A stretch of 64,000 nt of DNA from Podospora comata (lineage: Eukaryota > Ascomycota > Sordariomycetes > Sordariales > Podosporaceae). Location of the stretch: positions 1,240,001-1,304,000 of the forward strand of contig CP071498.1 of the NCBI GenBank assembly GCA_017354895.1, read 5' to 3'. The position numbers and the translations under genes were made by a program. This document shows positions 35,016 to 45,039 of the stretch, in pieces (position 1 is the first letter of the stretch; the number at the start of each line of letters is the position of its first letter). The notes below the pieces were generated by a model that was not told where the DNA came from, did not search any database, and saw only the letters and a list, made by a program, of their open reading frames with translations.

Positions 35016-35567
35016 TGTGACTTGATGGGATTTGGTAGAGTTGGGGGGGGGGGGGGCGTGTGGGATAGAGGGGCAGGAAGACGGGATGGTGTGGAAAAGG
35101 TACATATACAGATACATGGGCGGGGTTTTAGACAGGAGTTCGCGGAAAGGGGGGGGATTCTACGGTTATGCTATTTTCTTGTCGATAAATGAACAACAAG
35201 ATTGAACATCTACTCGTGGCTCAAAGAAAACATCTGAAGTCTTCCACAACCACTCCATGTCGGAGCCGTTCGGAGAGTGGGGTGGGGCCCGGGACTGCAG
35301 GGTCGTGGGTGGGTTCGGGCGATAAGATAAGGCAATTGGAGCTGACATGGGGGACACCAGGAAATTTTTCTAAACCGCCCGATTCTCTTTTGCTGATCCT
35401 GCTCCCCCATTCTTCCACTGTCGCAATCACCCGCTCTCTGTAATACCCCTCATTGCCTGCCTCCAGCCCGTGTCGACACTTCGCCGCGAGTTCATACCAG
35501 AGTAGAGGCTCGACACCCAGACGCCTTGCCGACGGACGCGCTGAGCGTTACCTTCCGTCTTGTCGTG
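35016..35567. other. Intergenic, leader of MSS116 homologue
   Basis: A 14-G homopolymer lies at 35043-35056. No coding exon was recognised before ATG 35568. Confidence 0.5.
35043..35056 (+). repeat. Poly-G run of 14
   Basis: An uninterrupted run of 14 G bases shortly after the stop codon at 35015. It could be a true tract or a length error of the assembly. Confidence 0.8.
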
Positions 35568-37651
35568 ATGAAGACCAGCATCTTGCGGCACGCCGCCGCC
35601 TGCCGCGTCGCCTTGACTGCGCGCCCCCTCCAGCTCGCAGCCAGACTCTCGCCGTCGGCCTTTGCTATCGCACAAACACCCCTCAGGGCGTCGTATCGCC
35701 CCGTCAACAGCCTCCTCCGCTTCTACTCGAGCGAGTCGGCCGCTCAGCAGGAAACCGCCACCCCCGCCGGGCGCATCACCAAGTTCAGAGATCTCGAGAG
35801 CTTGGGCGTACACAATGCTCTGGTCAGGTCTATCACCGAGGGGATGAGGTATGAGGACATGACAGAGGTGCAGTCTCTGACTATCAACGCTGCTCTTGCT
35901 GGAAAGGATCTGTACGTTAGGCCTGTTGCTGAAGAATTACCCCTCCCTGAAAGATTGCTAACAAGTCTGCCTCGAAATATAGTGTTGCGCAAGCCAAGAC
36001 AGGTACCGGCAAGACGCTGGCTTTCCTTGTGCCGATCCTTCAGAAGATTATTGCCGATCAGCCAGCCCTCGCTGAGGCTCGCCGCCCTGTGAAGGCCAGA
36101 TCCGACGACGTTCGTGCCATCGTCATCTCCCCCACCCGTGAGCTTGCTGAGCAGATTGCGGTGGAGGCTGCCAAGATCGTCAAGGGCACCGGCATCAAGG
36201 TCCAGACTGCTGTCGGAGGAACCCAGAAGAGAATGTCGCTGCAAAAGATTCGTTACGAGGGTTGCCATTTGCTCGTCGGCACTCCTGGCCGTCTCGCTGA
36301 TCTGCTCACTGATGAGTACAGCGGCGTGGCTGCTCCCAACCTCACTGCTCTGTGCTTGGATGAAGCGGATCGCATGCTGGATGTTGGATTCGACGCCGAG
36401 CTCGACACCATTCTCAAGGCGCTCCCCAACAGAAAGGATACCCCCCGCCAGACTCTTCTCTATTCCGCCACCATGCCCAAAGACGTGGTTGGCCTCGCCA
36501 GGAAGTACATCGACCCCACCAACTTCGAGTTCGCCCAGACCGTCAAGTCCAACGAGACCCCTACCCACGAGAGAGTGCCCCAGTTCATCGTTCCTTGCCG
36601 CAGCTTCGATACCATGCCTGCTACTCTTTTCGAGATGATCCGCACCTGGGTTGCCAAGAACCGTGACGAGCTCGAGGGCAACCCTCTGAAGATGATGGTG
36701 TTCTTGCCCACCACGGCTTCCGTCATCTCATGGAGCGCTGCTTTCCGCCGCCTCCGTCGTGAATTCCCCGATATTCCCGAGGTTCGCGATATTCACTCCA
36801 AGTTAACCCAGCCCATCCGCACCAGGTGCGCCGAGGATTTCAGACGGGCCAAGTCTGCCATTCTCTTCTCCTCTGATGTTACCGCCAGAGGCATGGATTT
36901 CCCCAATGTCACCCACGTCGTCCAGGTCCACACTCCCAACGACCGCGATTCATACATTCACCGCATCGGTCGTACGGGCCGTGCTGGCAAGGAGGGTGAG
37001 GCTTGGCTCCTGGTTTCTGATTCCGAGGTCAGCACTGCCCGCAGCAGATTGCCCGGTCTTCCCATCAAGCGGTCCACCGACTTTGCCGTTGCCTCGACTG
37101 ATCTCTACGGTGCCGAGCCCGAGTCGTTCCCCGATTCTGTCAAGAAGGTTCGCGAAGCGTTTTCCAAGCTTCCCTATGAGACCATCTCAGAGTATTACAA
37201 GTCTTTCTTGGGCGGCGCTCTCCAAGGTGTGCACAAGCAGGCTGTTGTTGACGAGTTGAACACCTTCAGCAAGAACATCTTTGGCTTGGATCAGCCCCCT
37301 GGAGTTTCGCCATCGCTGATGAGGAACATGGGCCGGATTACCGGCCTTAGAGTCGCCGAGAGAGAGGAGAATAGGTTCCAACGCAGCGGGACGGGCGGTG
37401 GTTTCGGTGGCCGTGGTGGTGGCCGTGATGGTGGCTTTGGTGGCCGTGATGGTGGCTTCGGTGGCCGTGGTGGTGGTGGTGGTCGTGATGGTGGCTTTGG
37501 TGGACGTGGTGGTGGCTTTGGTGGACGTGGCGGCGGTGGGAGAGGTGGTGACAGGGGGGAGAGGAAGCCGAGGGATAACTGGGAGGCTATGGAGATGGCT
37601 GGACAGAGGGATAAGCAGCAGTCCAGAGGTGGTGGCCGTGCCACTTTCTAA
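35568..37651 (+). CDS. MSS116: Mitochondrial DEAD-box RNA helicase (MSS116/CYT-19 group)
   Basis: Two exons (35568-35911, 35983-37651) give 670 residues. The N-terminus (MKTSILRHAAACRVALTAR) is basic and amphipathic, as in mitochondrial presequences. Helicase motifs are in order: I AKTGTGKT at 119-126, Ia SPTRELAEQ, Ib TPGR, II DEAD at 241-244, III SAT, then QVHTPNDRDSYIHRIGRTGR around 440. A C-terminal domain contains YYKSFLGGAL. Residues about 583-655 form Gly/Arg repeats (GGFGGRGGG and variants). Mss116 and CYT-19 act as general chaperones for mitochondrial group I and II intron folding. Within the group, an RGG-type tail would bind RNA non-specifically. The intron at motif I was placed by frame. 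Confidence 0.92.
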
Positions 37652-38540
37652 ATGGTGAGCCATCATTACGGATGGGCGGTTTGGGATGACGTCAAAGCAG
37701 GAGGCGTGGTTTTGTGTTCAAATCACATTCCCAGGGGCGGCTAATCATTTTATGTGGAGTTGGGAGGGGTTCTTCCTGTGTGAATGAAAATAGGTTAGGA
37801 GGAAGATGGGTACGAAACAAAAACAGGGGGACCTGGAACGAAGGGTGCCCCCTCATTGGATTTGACATCACAGCATTGTCCCGGAGTTTATTTTTTGCTT
37901 TTTTTCGGGTCAAAAGAATTCAAGAGAGGAGAGGGCATTGTCTCTTCTTTTGTTGTCACTTCGATTCTCAGTCATGAGGCATGGATGGGAAAATAGGAGA
38001 GACAATGGCTGGCAATTTATTTCGGGCACAAGGCAGGCAGGCGGGCGGGGTGGCAAAGCGGCGCATATCACATCACAGGGGAATCTCTCTTCTCTACTTT
38101 TGTTTTCTTTTGCTCATCTTTGGCTTTTGACATCTTGGGGATCTTAAGTCTTTTGGGGTTCCTGGTTTCGTGTAGATTATGGAGAACGGTGTATGTCTTG
38201 TTTATACCAAAAATTGTACGATTACGAGGTTGAATCTTGCCTGTTTTGTTGTCCATGATGTGTGGATGAAATTCTGTCCCGAGTTTTGATGTTGTATGAC
38301 GCCCATCTTGGCTGAGAATCTTGGGAATATGCGGTTTGCTCTATTCGTTCTTGAAAACGTCCTGTCTATTTGGTTTTCTCCAATCCTGTACGATGTTCTG
38401 CCTTGTGATCTTCTCATCCTCTCGCTTAATTCATGTCCAATTCCTCCAATGCTTGGGGGGGTATCATATCCTGCTTTTTGTTTTTTTGTTTTCCCTTTCA
38501 CTTTTCCTTCCTTCAACACCTCTCCCTCTTCCCTTTCACA
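37652..38540. other. Convergent 3' region between MSS116 and PEX7
   Basis: Two 3' untranslated regions meet here. Several T-rich stretches are present. No coding exon or RNA gene was recognised. Confidence 0.5.
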
Positions 38541-39681
38541 TCACCTCCTCAAAAGCGTATGCGCATCCCAAACCAAAACCCTCTCATCCCACCCAACACT
38601 AGCCACCCAACCCCCCGTCCCAAAAAGACACCAGTCCACCCCCGTGCAAAACTCGGTGTGCCTATTCATCAACCCCAACTCCTGCCCCACCCTAATGACG
38701 TTCTCCTCCTGCGGAAACGGCATCGCGCTCCCATCACTCCAAACCCTCACCGTCATGTCGTACCCTGCGCTGGCAAGCACATCCCGCGCATGCGGCGACC
38801 ACTGGAGCTTCCTAACGGCAAACTCATGACCCAGCAACACCGCCGTCGGGCCGCCGGTCGGGTTGCGAATGTCAAACGTCCGGATGGTGCGGTCCACCCC
38901 GCCGGTGGCGATGACAGTGTCCGAGTATTTGTTCCAATCGTGCGTGAGGGCTTCATTCGGGATGGCACCCGCGTAGGTGGTGCCGTTGGAGAGGCGGGGG
39001 AGGATGGTGGACTGGGGTATGGAAGGGGGGGAGTGGATCGGAATCTGGGCGACGAGGTGGTATTTTGCGTTGACAGGAGTGCGGAGGTCGAACAGGCGGA
39101 GGTGGGAATCGGAGCTGACGCAGGAGATGAGGGAGGGGTTGTGGGGGCTGAAGGAGGCCGAGTAGGTGCAGTTGCCTACGGGGAGGGTTTTGAGGCTTGC
39201 TGGGCGGGTTGGGGACCACTAGTGGTGAGACAAAGGTTAGTGGTTGATGTGACTGAATAGGGAAGGGGAAGGGGGAACGAACGATTTTGACGGTACCATC
39301 CCATGATGAGGAGAGGAAGGTGTCTTTTGTGAGGGGGTTCCAACAGACGGAAAAGGTCTCTCGCTTGTGCTCGTGGAAGTTCATGACGGGAAATTCGGGC
39401 ACGTTGAGGTCGAAGAGCTTGATGGAGCCATCGCCGCATGCTACCGCGCATTGGTTTTCGTTGATTTCTGACCAGGCGAGGTCGTACTGGGCGTCGTTTG
39501 TGTCGTAGGTTTTTTCGATGGCGATGCCCTGGGGGCCGAGACCCAATATGAAGAGGCGGCCGTTTCCGACGATGCCGTAGTTGGAGGAGGAGGCGACGGC
39601 GAGGCGGGAGTCGTAGTAGGGGGAGTATTTGACCGAGTAAGGGTTGAAGCCCGGGGTTCGGGCTTCGAGGAGGGAGGCCAT
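38541..39681 (-). CDS. PEX7: PEX7, peroxisomal PTS2 receptor
   Basis: Two minus-strand exons (39681-39283, 39218-38541) give 358 residues. The protein is a WD40 propeller: NPYSVKYSPYYDSRLAVASS, YDLAWSEINENQCAVACGDG, FSVCWNPLTKDTFLSSSWDG, and later KLQWSPHARDVLASAGYDM and GVDWCLFGTGGWVASVGWDE. The opening (TPGFNPYSVKYSP) and size are those of Pex7, which binds PTS2 signals with a co-receptor (Pex20 in filamentous fungi) and imports cargo into peroxisomes. The start at 39681 was preferred over the in-frame 39744 because the extra residues are hydrophobic and unlike Pex7. It shares a 510-bp divergent promoter with the AlkB gene. Confidence 0.93.
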
Positions 39682-40191
39682 TGTGAGGGGTTGGGGCACA
39701 AGAGGGGCAATGCGCAGCAATAGAGGCAAGCAAAGATTGGGCAAGAAAGATTAGGGGTGAAAAAGGGGTACGTGCATGAGCAAAGCGCAATGTTTACTTC
39801 CAATTTCCAATTGTGTCGTTTGCGACAAGTTCAATGTCTCGATGAGGTTGGAGGAGGTGGGATGCCATGTGCTGCTAAGCCGTCCGTGAAATGGTGGGGC
39901 AGATGGGCCTCGGCTTACGGTAGCTACCCCGGAACCGACTCCCCAGGGGATTCTTTAACAGCCGCACTGATCCCTGGTTTCCCGCTGTAAGCGGTCCCGT
40001 GACAGCGCTCCCCCTGGGCGTTTGGTGCCCCACCGGTGACACGTCCATGTTTAATCTACGCGTTACAACACCTCTTGGTTCAACGACATCATTTTGGGTT
40101 TTGGAGGGCATGCGCTTGGATATCCCGGTGGTCCTTTGATTTATTCAAAAGTTTGCAGGCTTGGGAGACCAAGGAGCTCTCGACTGAAGCC
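39682..40191. other. Divergent promoter of PEX7 and the AlkB gene
   Basis: 510 bp between divergent start codons. The middle (about 39900-40050) is GC-rich. An in-frame ATG at 40036 could lengthen the AlkB protein but was not favoured. Confidence 0.5.
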
Positions 40192-41814
40192 ATGGATGCC
40201 TTTGTGACCAGGCGGTCACAGAAACGCAAAACAAGCGACGACTTTGCCGTGGAATCGCATGAAGAATCGACAGACATCAAACTAGCGATTCTAGCTTCCC
40301 TTCATCCTGATATCGAACAAGAAATGCTTCTTGATATTCTTTTAGCGCACGACGGCGATGTCCAGGCCACATCCAACACCCTCAAATCACCATCTACCCC
40401 CCGATCTGTCAAAAAGACTGCCAACAACAGAATAGCAGGACAAACATCCCTACGAGCCTTCGCTATCGACCCATCATCCGGCGAGCCATCCCAAAAGAAA
40501 CCCAAAATTCTCTCCAAAAAAGGCCAAACACTACACCTCTACGACCCGCAAGACATAAGCGAGCACACCCCCTGCACCATAATTCACAACTTCCTCCCCG
40601 CCCACGAAGCCAACGAGCTTCTATCCGAACTCCTCGAAGAGTCCAAAACATTCCAAAAGGCATCCTTCAAACTATTTGACAACATCGTCTCCAGCCCCCA
40701 CACCTCGGGGTTTTACGTTGGCAGTCAGAAGGAACTGCAAGAGCAGAAGGATGACTACCACTATAACGGTAGCAGGATCAGCGTAGGTTTCTGCTCTCAT
40801 TTCCCCGGCTCCACTGCTTTCATAGATTCTTACAGGATTGTACAGGATGTCCGCACCCTGACACCAAAACTAGAAGCTGTACGGGGGCGAGTGCAAGAGA
40901 CAGTCAATTCGGCAATTGAAGAGCACATTCGCACTCATCACGGTGGTCAGAAGCCAAGACATCAGCCTTCTGAGCATTGGTGTGCGAATGCAGCTTTTGT
41001 AAATTGTTACAATGGGCCACAGGAGAGCGTTGGTTGGGTACGTCTGTTTTCGTTCCATTTCTCTCCACATCTTATGTCCACACCACAACCCCTGAGCGTT
41101 TCCCTGCCAACCACACCCCCTTATTCTCACTACTGTCCCCTTCACCAACAACCCTCCATTTTATTTTAGACATATGCTAATGGTTAACAGCACACCGACC
41201 AACTAACCTACCTCGGCCCCCGCCCCACAATTGCATCCCTTTCCCTAGGCGTAACCCGCGAGTTCCGCCTCCGTCGCATATCTTCTTTTCTGCCCTCTTC
41301 CACATCTGACAATCCTGATCCAAACCTCCAAGGCCAAGTCTCGCTCCCCCTCCCCCACAACTCCTTGTTGATCATGCACTCCACCACCCAAGAGGAATGG
41401 AAACACTCTGTGTCACCTTCCCCAACCCTAACCCCGCACCCTGTGTCGGGCAATATCAGGATCAACATCACCTACCGCCACTATCGCTCTACTTTCCACC
41501 CGAAATATACACCCAAGTGTCACTGCGGTGTGCCAGGGGTGTTGAGGGTGGTGACGAATGACACCAAGCAAGCAAACGGTGAGAGGGAGAGGAAGGAGAA
41601 TCGGGGGAGGTATTTCTACATGTAAGCCCGCCTTTCCCCCTAACGTTCTCTGGCCTCCCCAAAGTGATGTGCTGATAAAACTGATCTAAGGTGCCACGCG
41701 GGTAACGTACCCGACCCTACCAAAAAGAAGTGCGGGTGGTTTTTGTGGGGCGATTTCGACCAAGATGGAAATCCGAGCGGTCTAAATATGGCCAATCAGA
41801 GCAAGCCGGGGTGA
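40192..41814 (+). CDS. CUE-AlkB-GRF Fe(II)/2-oxoglutarate dioxygenase
   Basis: Four exons (40192-40782, 40846-41037, 41191-41621, 41691-41814) give 445 residues. A CUE-like domain is at about 28-66 (DIKLAILASLHPDIEQEMLL). The AlkB double-stranded beta helix has the iron ligands HxD at 262-264 (HTDQ) and a distal His near 333 (WKHSV), then RxNxTxR (RINITYR, about 351-357) that binds 2-oxoglutarate. A GRF zinc finger closes the protein, with CHCG, YMCHAGN and CGWFLW. AlkB enzymes remove alkyl groups from nucleic acid; GRF fingers bind nucleic acid and CUE domains bind ubiquitin. Intron 1 is 63 nt and in frame, so its retention would add 21 residues. The last codons fall in a tandem repeat. Confidence 0.88.
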
Positions 41815-42510
41815 TGTCCGCCAGGGACCTCGGATCACCAACTGCCAATATTTCATGTGTGGGAGGATCTTGACAATCGACGAATGAAAAATGAGAGAGA
41901 GAGATGCCCGGTTTCTTGTGTGACGGATTCGATATTCGGTTTTGTAGAAGAACAAAACTGCGCCAATCGGAGATGGGGCCGGTCGGGGTGAGGTCCGTAT
42001 GCTACAAGTCTTGGACTCTCCCCTCATGCCCAGATTTGTATTGTAGGGATGAACAATCAACACATGAGATGAAGCCACGACCGGTGTGATGGGGATTCAA
42101 TTTATGAAAAGGTTGTCCAATAAAAACAGGTCGGGTTAATGTCCGGGTGTTGATCTCTCCCAAAGCACCCGGTATGAAAAGCTCATTTTACCATTTCTTG
42201 CCCACCACGAGCGGCCGGTGTGACATCATAACTGTTCATGCTCCAACGGCGCATGCTCCGTAAACTGATGAAGTTCCCATTGCGGATACCCGAATCGCCA
42301 ATCAAATGACGCCGGTGAGAGGCCCGTAGTGTAGACTTCATATTCAGACGGCGTAAACTCCGTACATTGATATGTCAATACTCGCGAATCAGAAGCAGCC
42401 GGGGTGACACCCGTAGAGTTCCTATTCTATAGTCTGTAAAAGTGGTACAAAAGGCCTGATTTATGAACGCTCACCGATTACAGCAGCCCGGGGAAAGATC
42501 CGTATTCCCT
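41790..42510 (+). repeat. Degenerate tandem array, period about 88 bp
   Basis: A core of about 30 bases resembling CCAATCA...GCCGGGGTGA...TCCGTA recurs at about 41791, 41962, 42117, 42297, 42384 and 42473. Weaker copies fill the gaps at about 41879, 42052 and 42209. The last intervals are 87 and 89 bp and the earlier ones are close to twice that. A second shared stretch (GGCG....CTCCGTA..TGAT) occurs at 42246 and 42350. Copies are diverged, so the array is probably old. Unit one overlaps the AlkB stop codon. Confidence 0.65.
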
Positions 42511-42790
42511 GTCTTCTTTTCTCGTATTCGAACAACCATGGCTACCCACTTTGATGGAGTAGATACCTAGCCAAACTAGCAAATTACGCGAGAAATGAGG
42601 AATGGTTTGTACAAGCACACGAGTCAATGTGCTTATTATACATGTAATTCCGCATGTACATACTATACTGTACTACACAGTAAAGACGAACAATTATTCC
42701 TTGTAGCTAATGCGCCCTCGACATGGTTTAGATTTCGGCAACAGCCCATTTCGCCTGCCTCCTAAAGTCAAGGAGAACCCTCTGTGAACA

Positions 42791-44709
42791 TCAAATGACA
42801 AGCACATCCTCCATATCCGATTCTTTAATTCCGGCCGGAAACAAAGGTCTTGTATCCCCTCTCGCCTGCCAAAAGCGCCCGATCCGCACAGCTTCGCCCG
42901 AAGCATTCTGCCTGATCACCAATCCAAGATCAAGCACTTGGTCCGGATTTTCATCCGCGTTCCTCGCCAGAAGTAAGCAGCAAAGCCCTTCTTGTTGCCC
43001 CGTGATGATGCCTAGGGGACGCTTCGAGTCTTTCACCGTATCCGCCACCCAAGAGGCAACCGCATGATCCCCTCCTCTATCCTTATCAACTAAACCACCC
43101 CCAGAGCCATCTCGACGGCGCACAACCCGCTTCACAGCCCCCCGCAAACGCACATACCCCCTCCCTTCTCATCCATCCCCGTCTCGACAACTTTTCCAAT
43201 CCACTCAGGAAGAAGATCCTCCCCGCTAGGTCCAACGCGAGGCATCAAAGCCATCTCCTCAAAAACCCTCCCTTCCAAGCCCGCCCATGACCACGTCGGC
43301 GCCAAATACTCCCTCGTGTGCGGCCGATCACTGGGTGTATCAGTGAACCACAAAATTTTATCAAGCAGCTTGTCCTCTCACATCCCCCAGAGGTTCTTCC
43401 ATGATGTCAGCCTCTCGATCCGCTGAATAAGACTCGACACGGCAACAAGGCGGTCGTCAAAATACGTTAGTTGACAACCAGTATGTGCCGCCCGGACAGC
43501 ACGCCACGCTGAAAACAGCGCAGTGGATGAGTCTCCCCCAGAGGAGGAGGAGGAAGGGGCTCGAATGCATTCCCTCAAGAAATCCGCCTTTGGAGAAAAC
43601 CGACCAACCTCCCCCCAGGGCTTGCTCTCCGTCGCCAAGCACTCGACACACTCCCAAGCCAAACCCCAGGCGCCGTAGTACACCGTCCTGGGTCCCAAAA
43701 TCCGCTCCTGCAGAACCCACGCGCGCGTGTGCAGCGGTAAAGGGGAGCGGTCAATCTGTAAAAACGTGTCAAGACGCTGGTGGCAATCAACGTGAAGCCC
43801 GTGAGGGAGATGGCAGATTCGAAAAGCGAGCGGGTTCCGCGGCGTGGTCTCTTTGCCGTCGGGGCTCTTCTCTGCAAAGCACCCCTGGACGGAGGAGAGG
43901 GCCGTCAAGGCGGAAATGGTGCAGACGGAATTCGCGTATATGTCGCCCACGATCTTGGATTCGTCGCGCCAGTCGGCTTTGGAGTCTTGGATGATGCAGA
44001 GGCAGTAGATCCAGATGTGTGTGTGGCCTAGCTGGCGCATGACTCTTGCTGCCTCGCGGAAGGTTGGAGGAAGTTGGTTGAATGGAATCTGGTGTTGGAA
44101 GTCGGCGAGGTTGTCCAGGAGGAGTCGGAGGATTTTGGCCGCTCCCCAGCAGTGGGAAAGGGTGAGGTAGGGCTGTTTTGATTTGCTGAAGTTTTCTGTG
44201 AGGGCGAATCGTAGATTTAGGTTCTCATCTCCGGTGACTTGGATGAGCCGTGTCGGGTAGCCGTGGTGAGGGGTGCCGAGATTTGCCGCAAGGGCACAAT
44301 CTTTATGACTTGTGACGCATTGCCTAAGCCATTCTCTTGCCAGAGCGGCCGAGACATCGTGGGAGAGAGACTTGGACAATCGTGCATTTCTGTAAATGCT
44401 GGGGTCTGGAAACATAAAAGGCGAAGCGGGCTCGGGCGGATTGTCAAGCCGTCCTTCCAAATTCCTAAAGACAGAAAGCTCCCCCATTATCTTTTCTCGA
44501 GTTTCCCCCGGATCGAGAATCCCGACTTTCAGCCAGGCCCCTCCTGATCGTGAGACGAAGAGGCTGACCTGTACACTTCCAGAACCAATGTCGCTGCCTC
44601 TCAACACCCCAAAAAGCAGAGAACAGAGATGGCACCCTGATAGCGACGAAAGCTTGAGCTCAGAGAGGGAGGCATATGACCGAAAATCCTCGGTGCCCTT
44701 TTTCAGCGT
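42791..44709 (-). CDS. HET-domain protein gene, reading frame interrupted
   Basis: The minus-strand frame open from 44709 carries an N-terminal Cys motif (GCHLCSLLFG) and the HET opening (YLTLSHCWG). It continues through FREAARVMRQLGHTHIWIYC, SVCTISALTA and AWVLQERILGPRTVYYG to a stop at 43378. The family then normally continues, and this reading resumes directly beyond the stop (LLDKILWFTD, APTWSWAGLEG) to 42791. Either a 51-nt intron (43380-43330, GTGAGA to CCCAG) bridges it or the gene has decayed. The usual WID of the WIDxLCI motif reads WIY. The 5' end is unclear: an in-frame stop at 44710-44712 sits at a possible splice acceptor. HET proteins trigger heterokaryon incompatibility and cell death. 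Confidence 0.7.
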
Positions 44710-45039
44710 CTACAGGAGATCTGAGTTGGAAGCTGCGCTGTGGCAGGCTGTACACAAGACATGTTCTTCTGCCAGATCCGGAGAACGAACCCAAAACAAC
44801 TCGTAAGTCTTGCCATATCAGGGGCATGATGCCATCACTACCTCCCATACACACGGACATAAGATTTTTAGAGGTGGTTGAGCAGAAATGTTTCGGTTGG
44901 GTAGCTGGTTGGGTACCCATCATAGCCTGGCGCGCTCCACCTTGCTATCCAACGCCTTGAAACCTACCCGGCAACAAACTGTCATCACAGTTCACCTTCC
45001 CAATATAAAGACCGACAATGCCATCAATCTCCGCCACGA
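44710..45039. other. Spacer between two divergent HET-type loci
   Basis: This may hold the first exon of the minus-strand HET gene: minus-strand frames here contain Cys-containing stretches (such as VLCTACHSA), but none could be joined with confidence. Promoters for both loci would lie here. Confidence 0.4.

Noticed and set aside
40036-40191. Upstream in-frame ATG of the AlkB gene
   Set aside because: The extra residues are Trp/Leu/Arg-rich and unlike the CUE-AlkB protein; ATG 40192 is closer to the first conserved segment.
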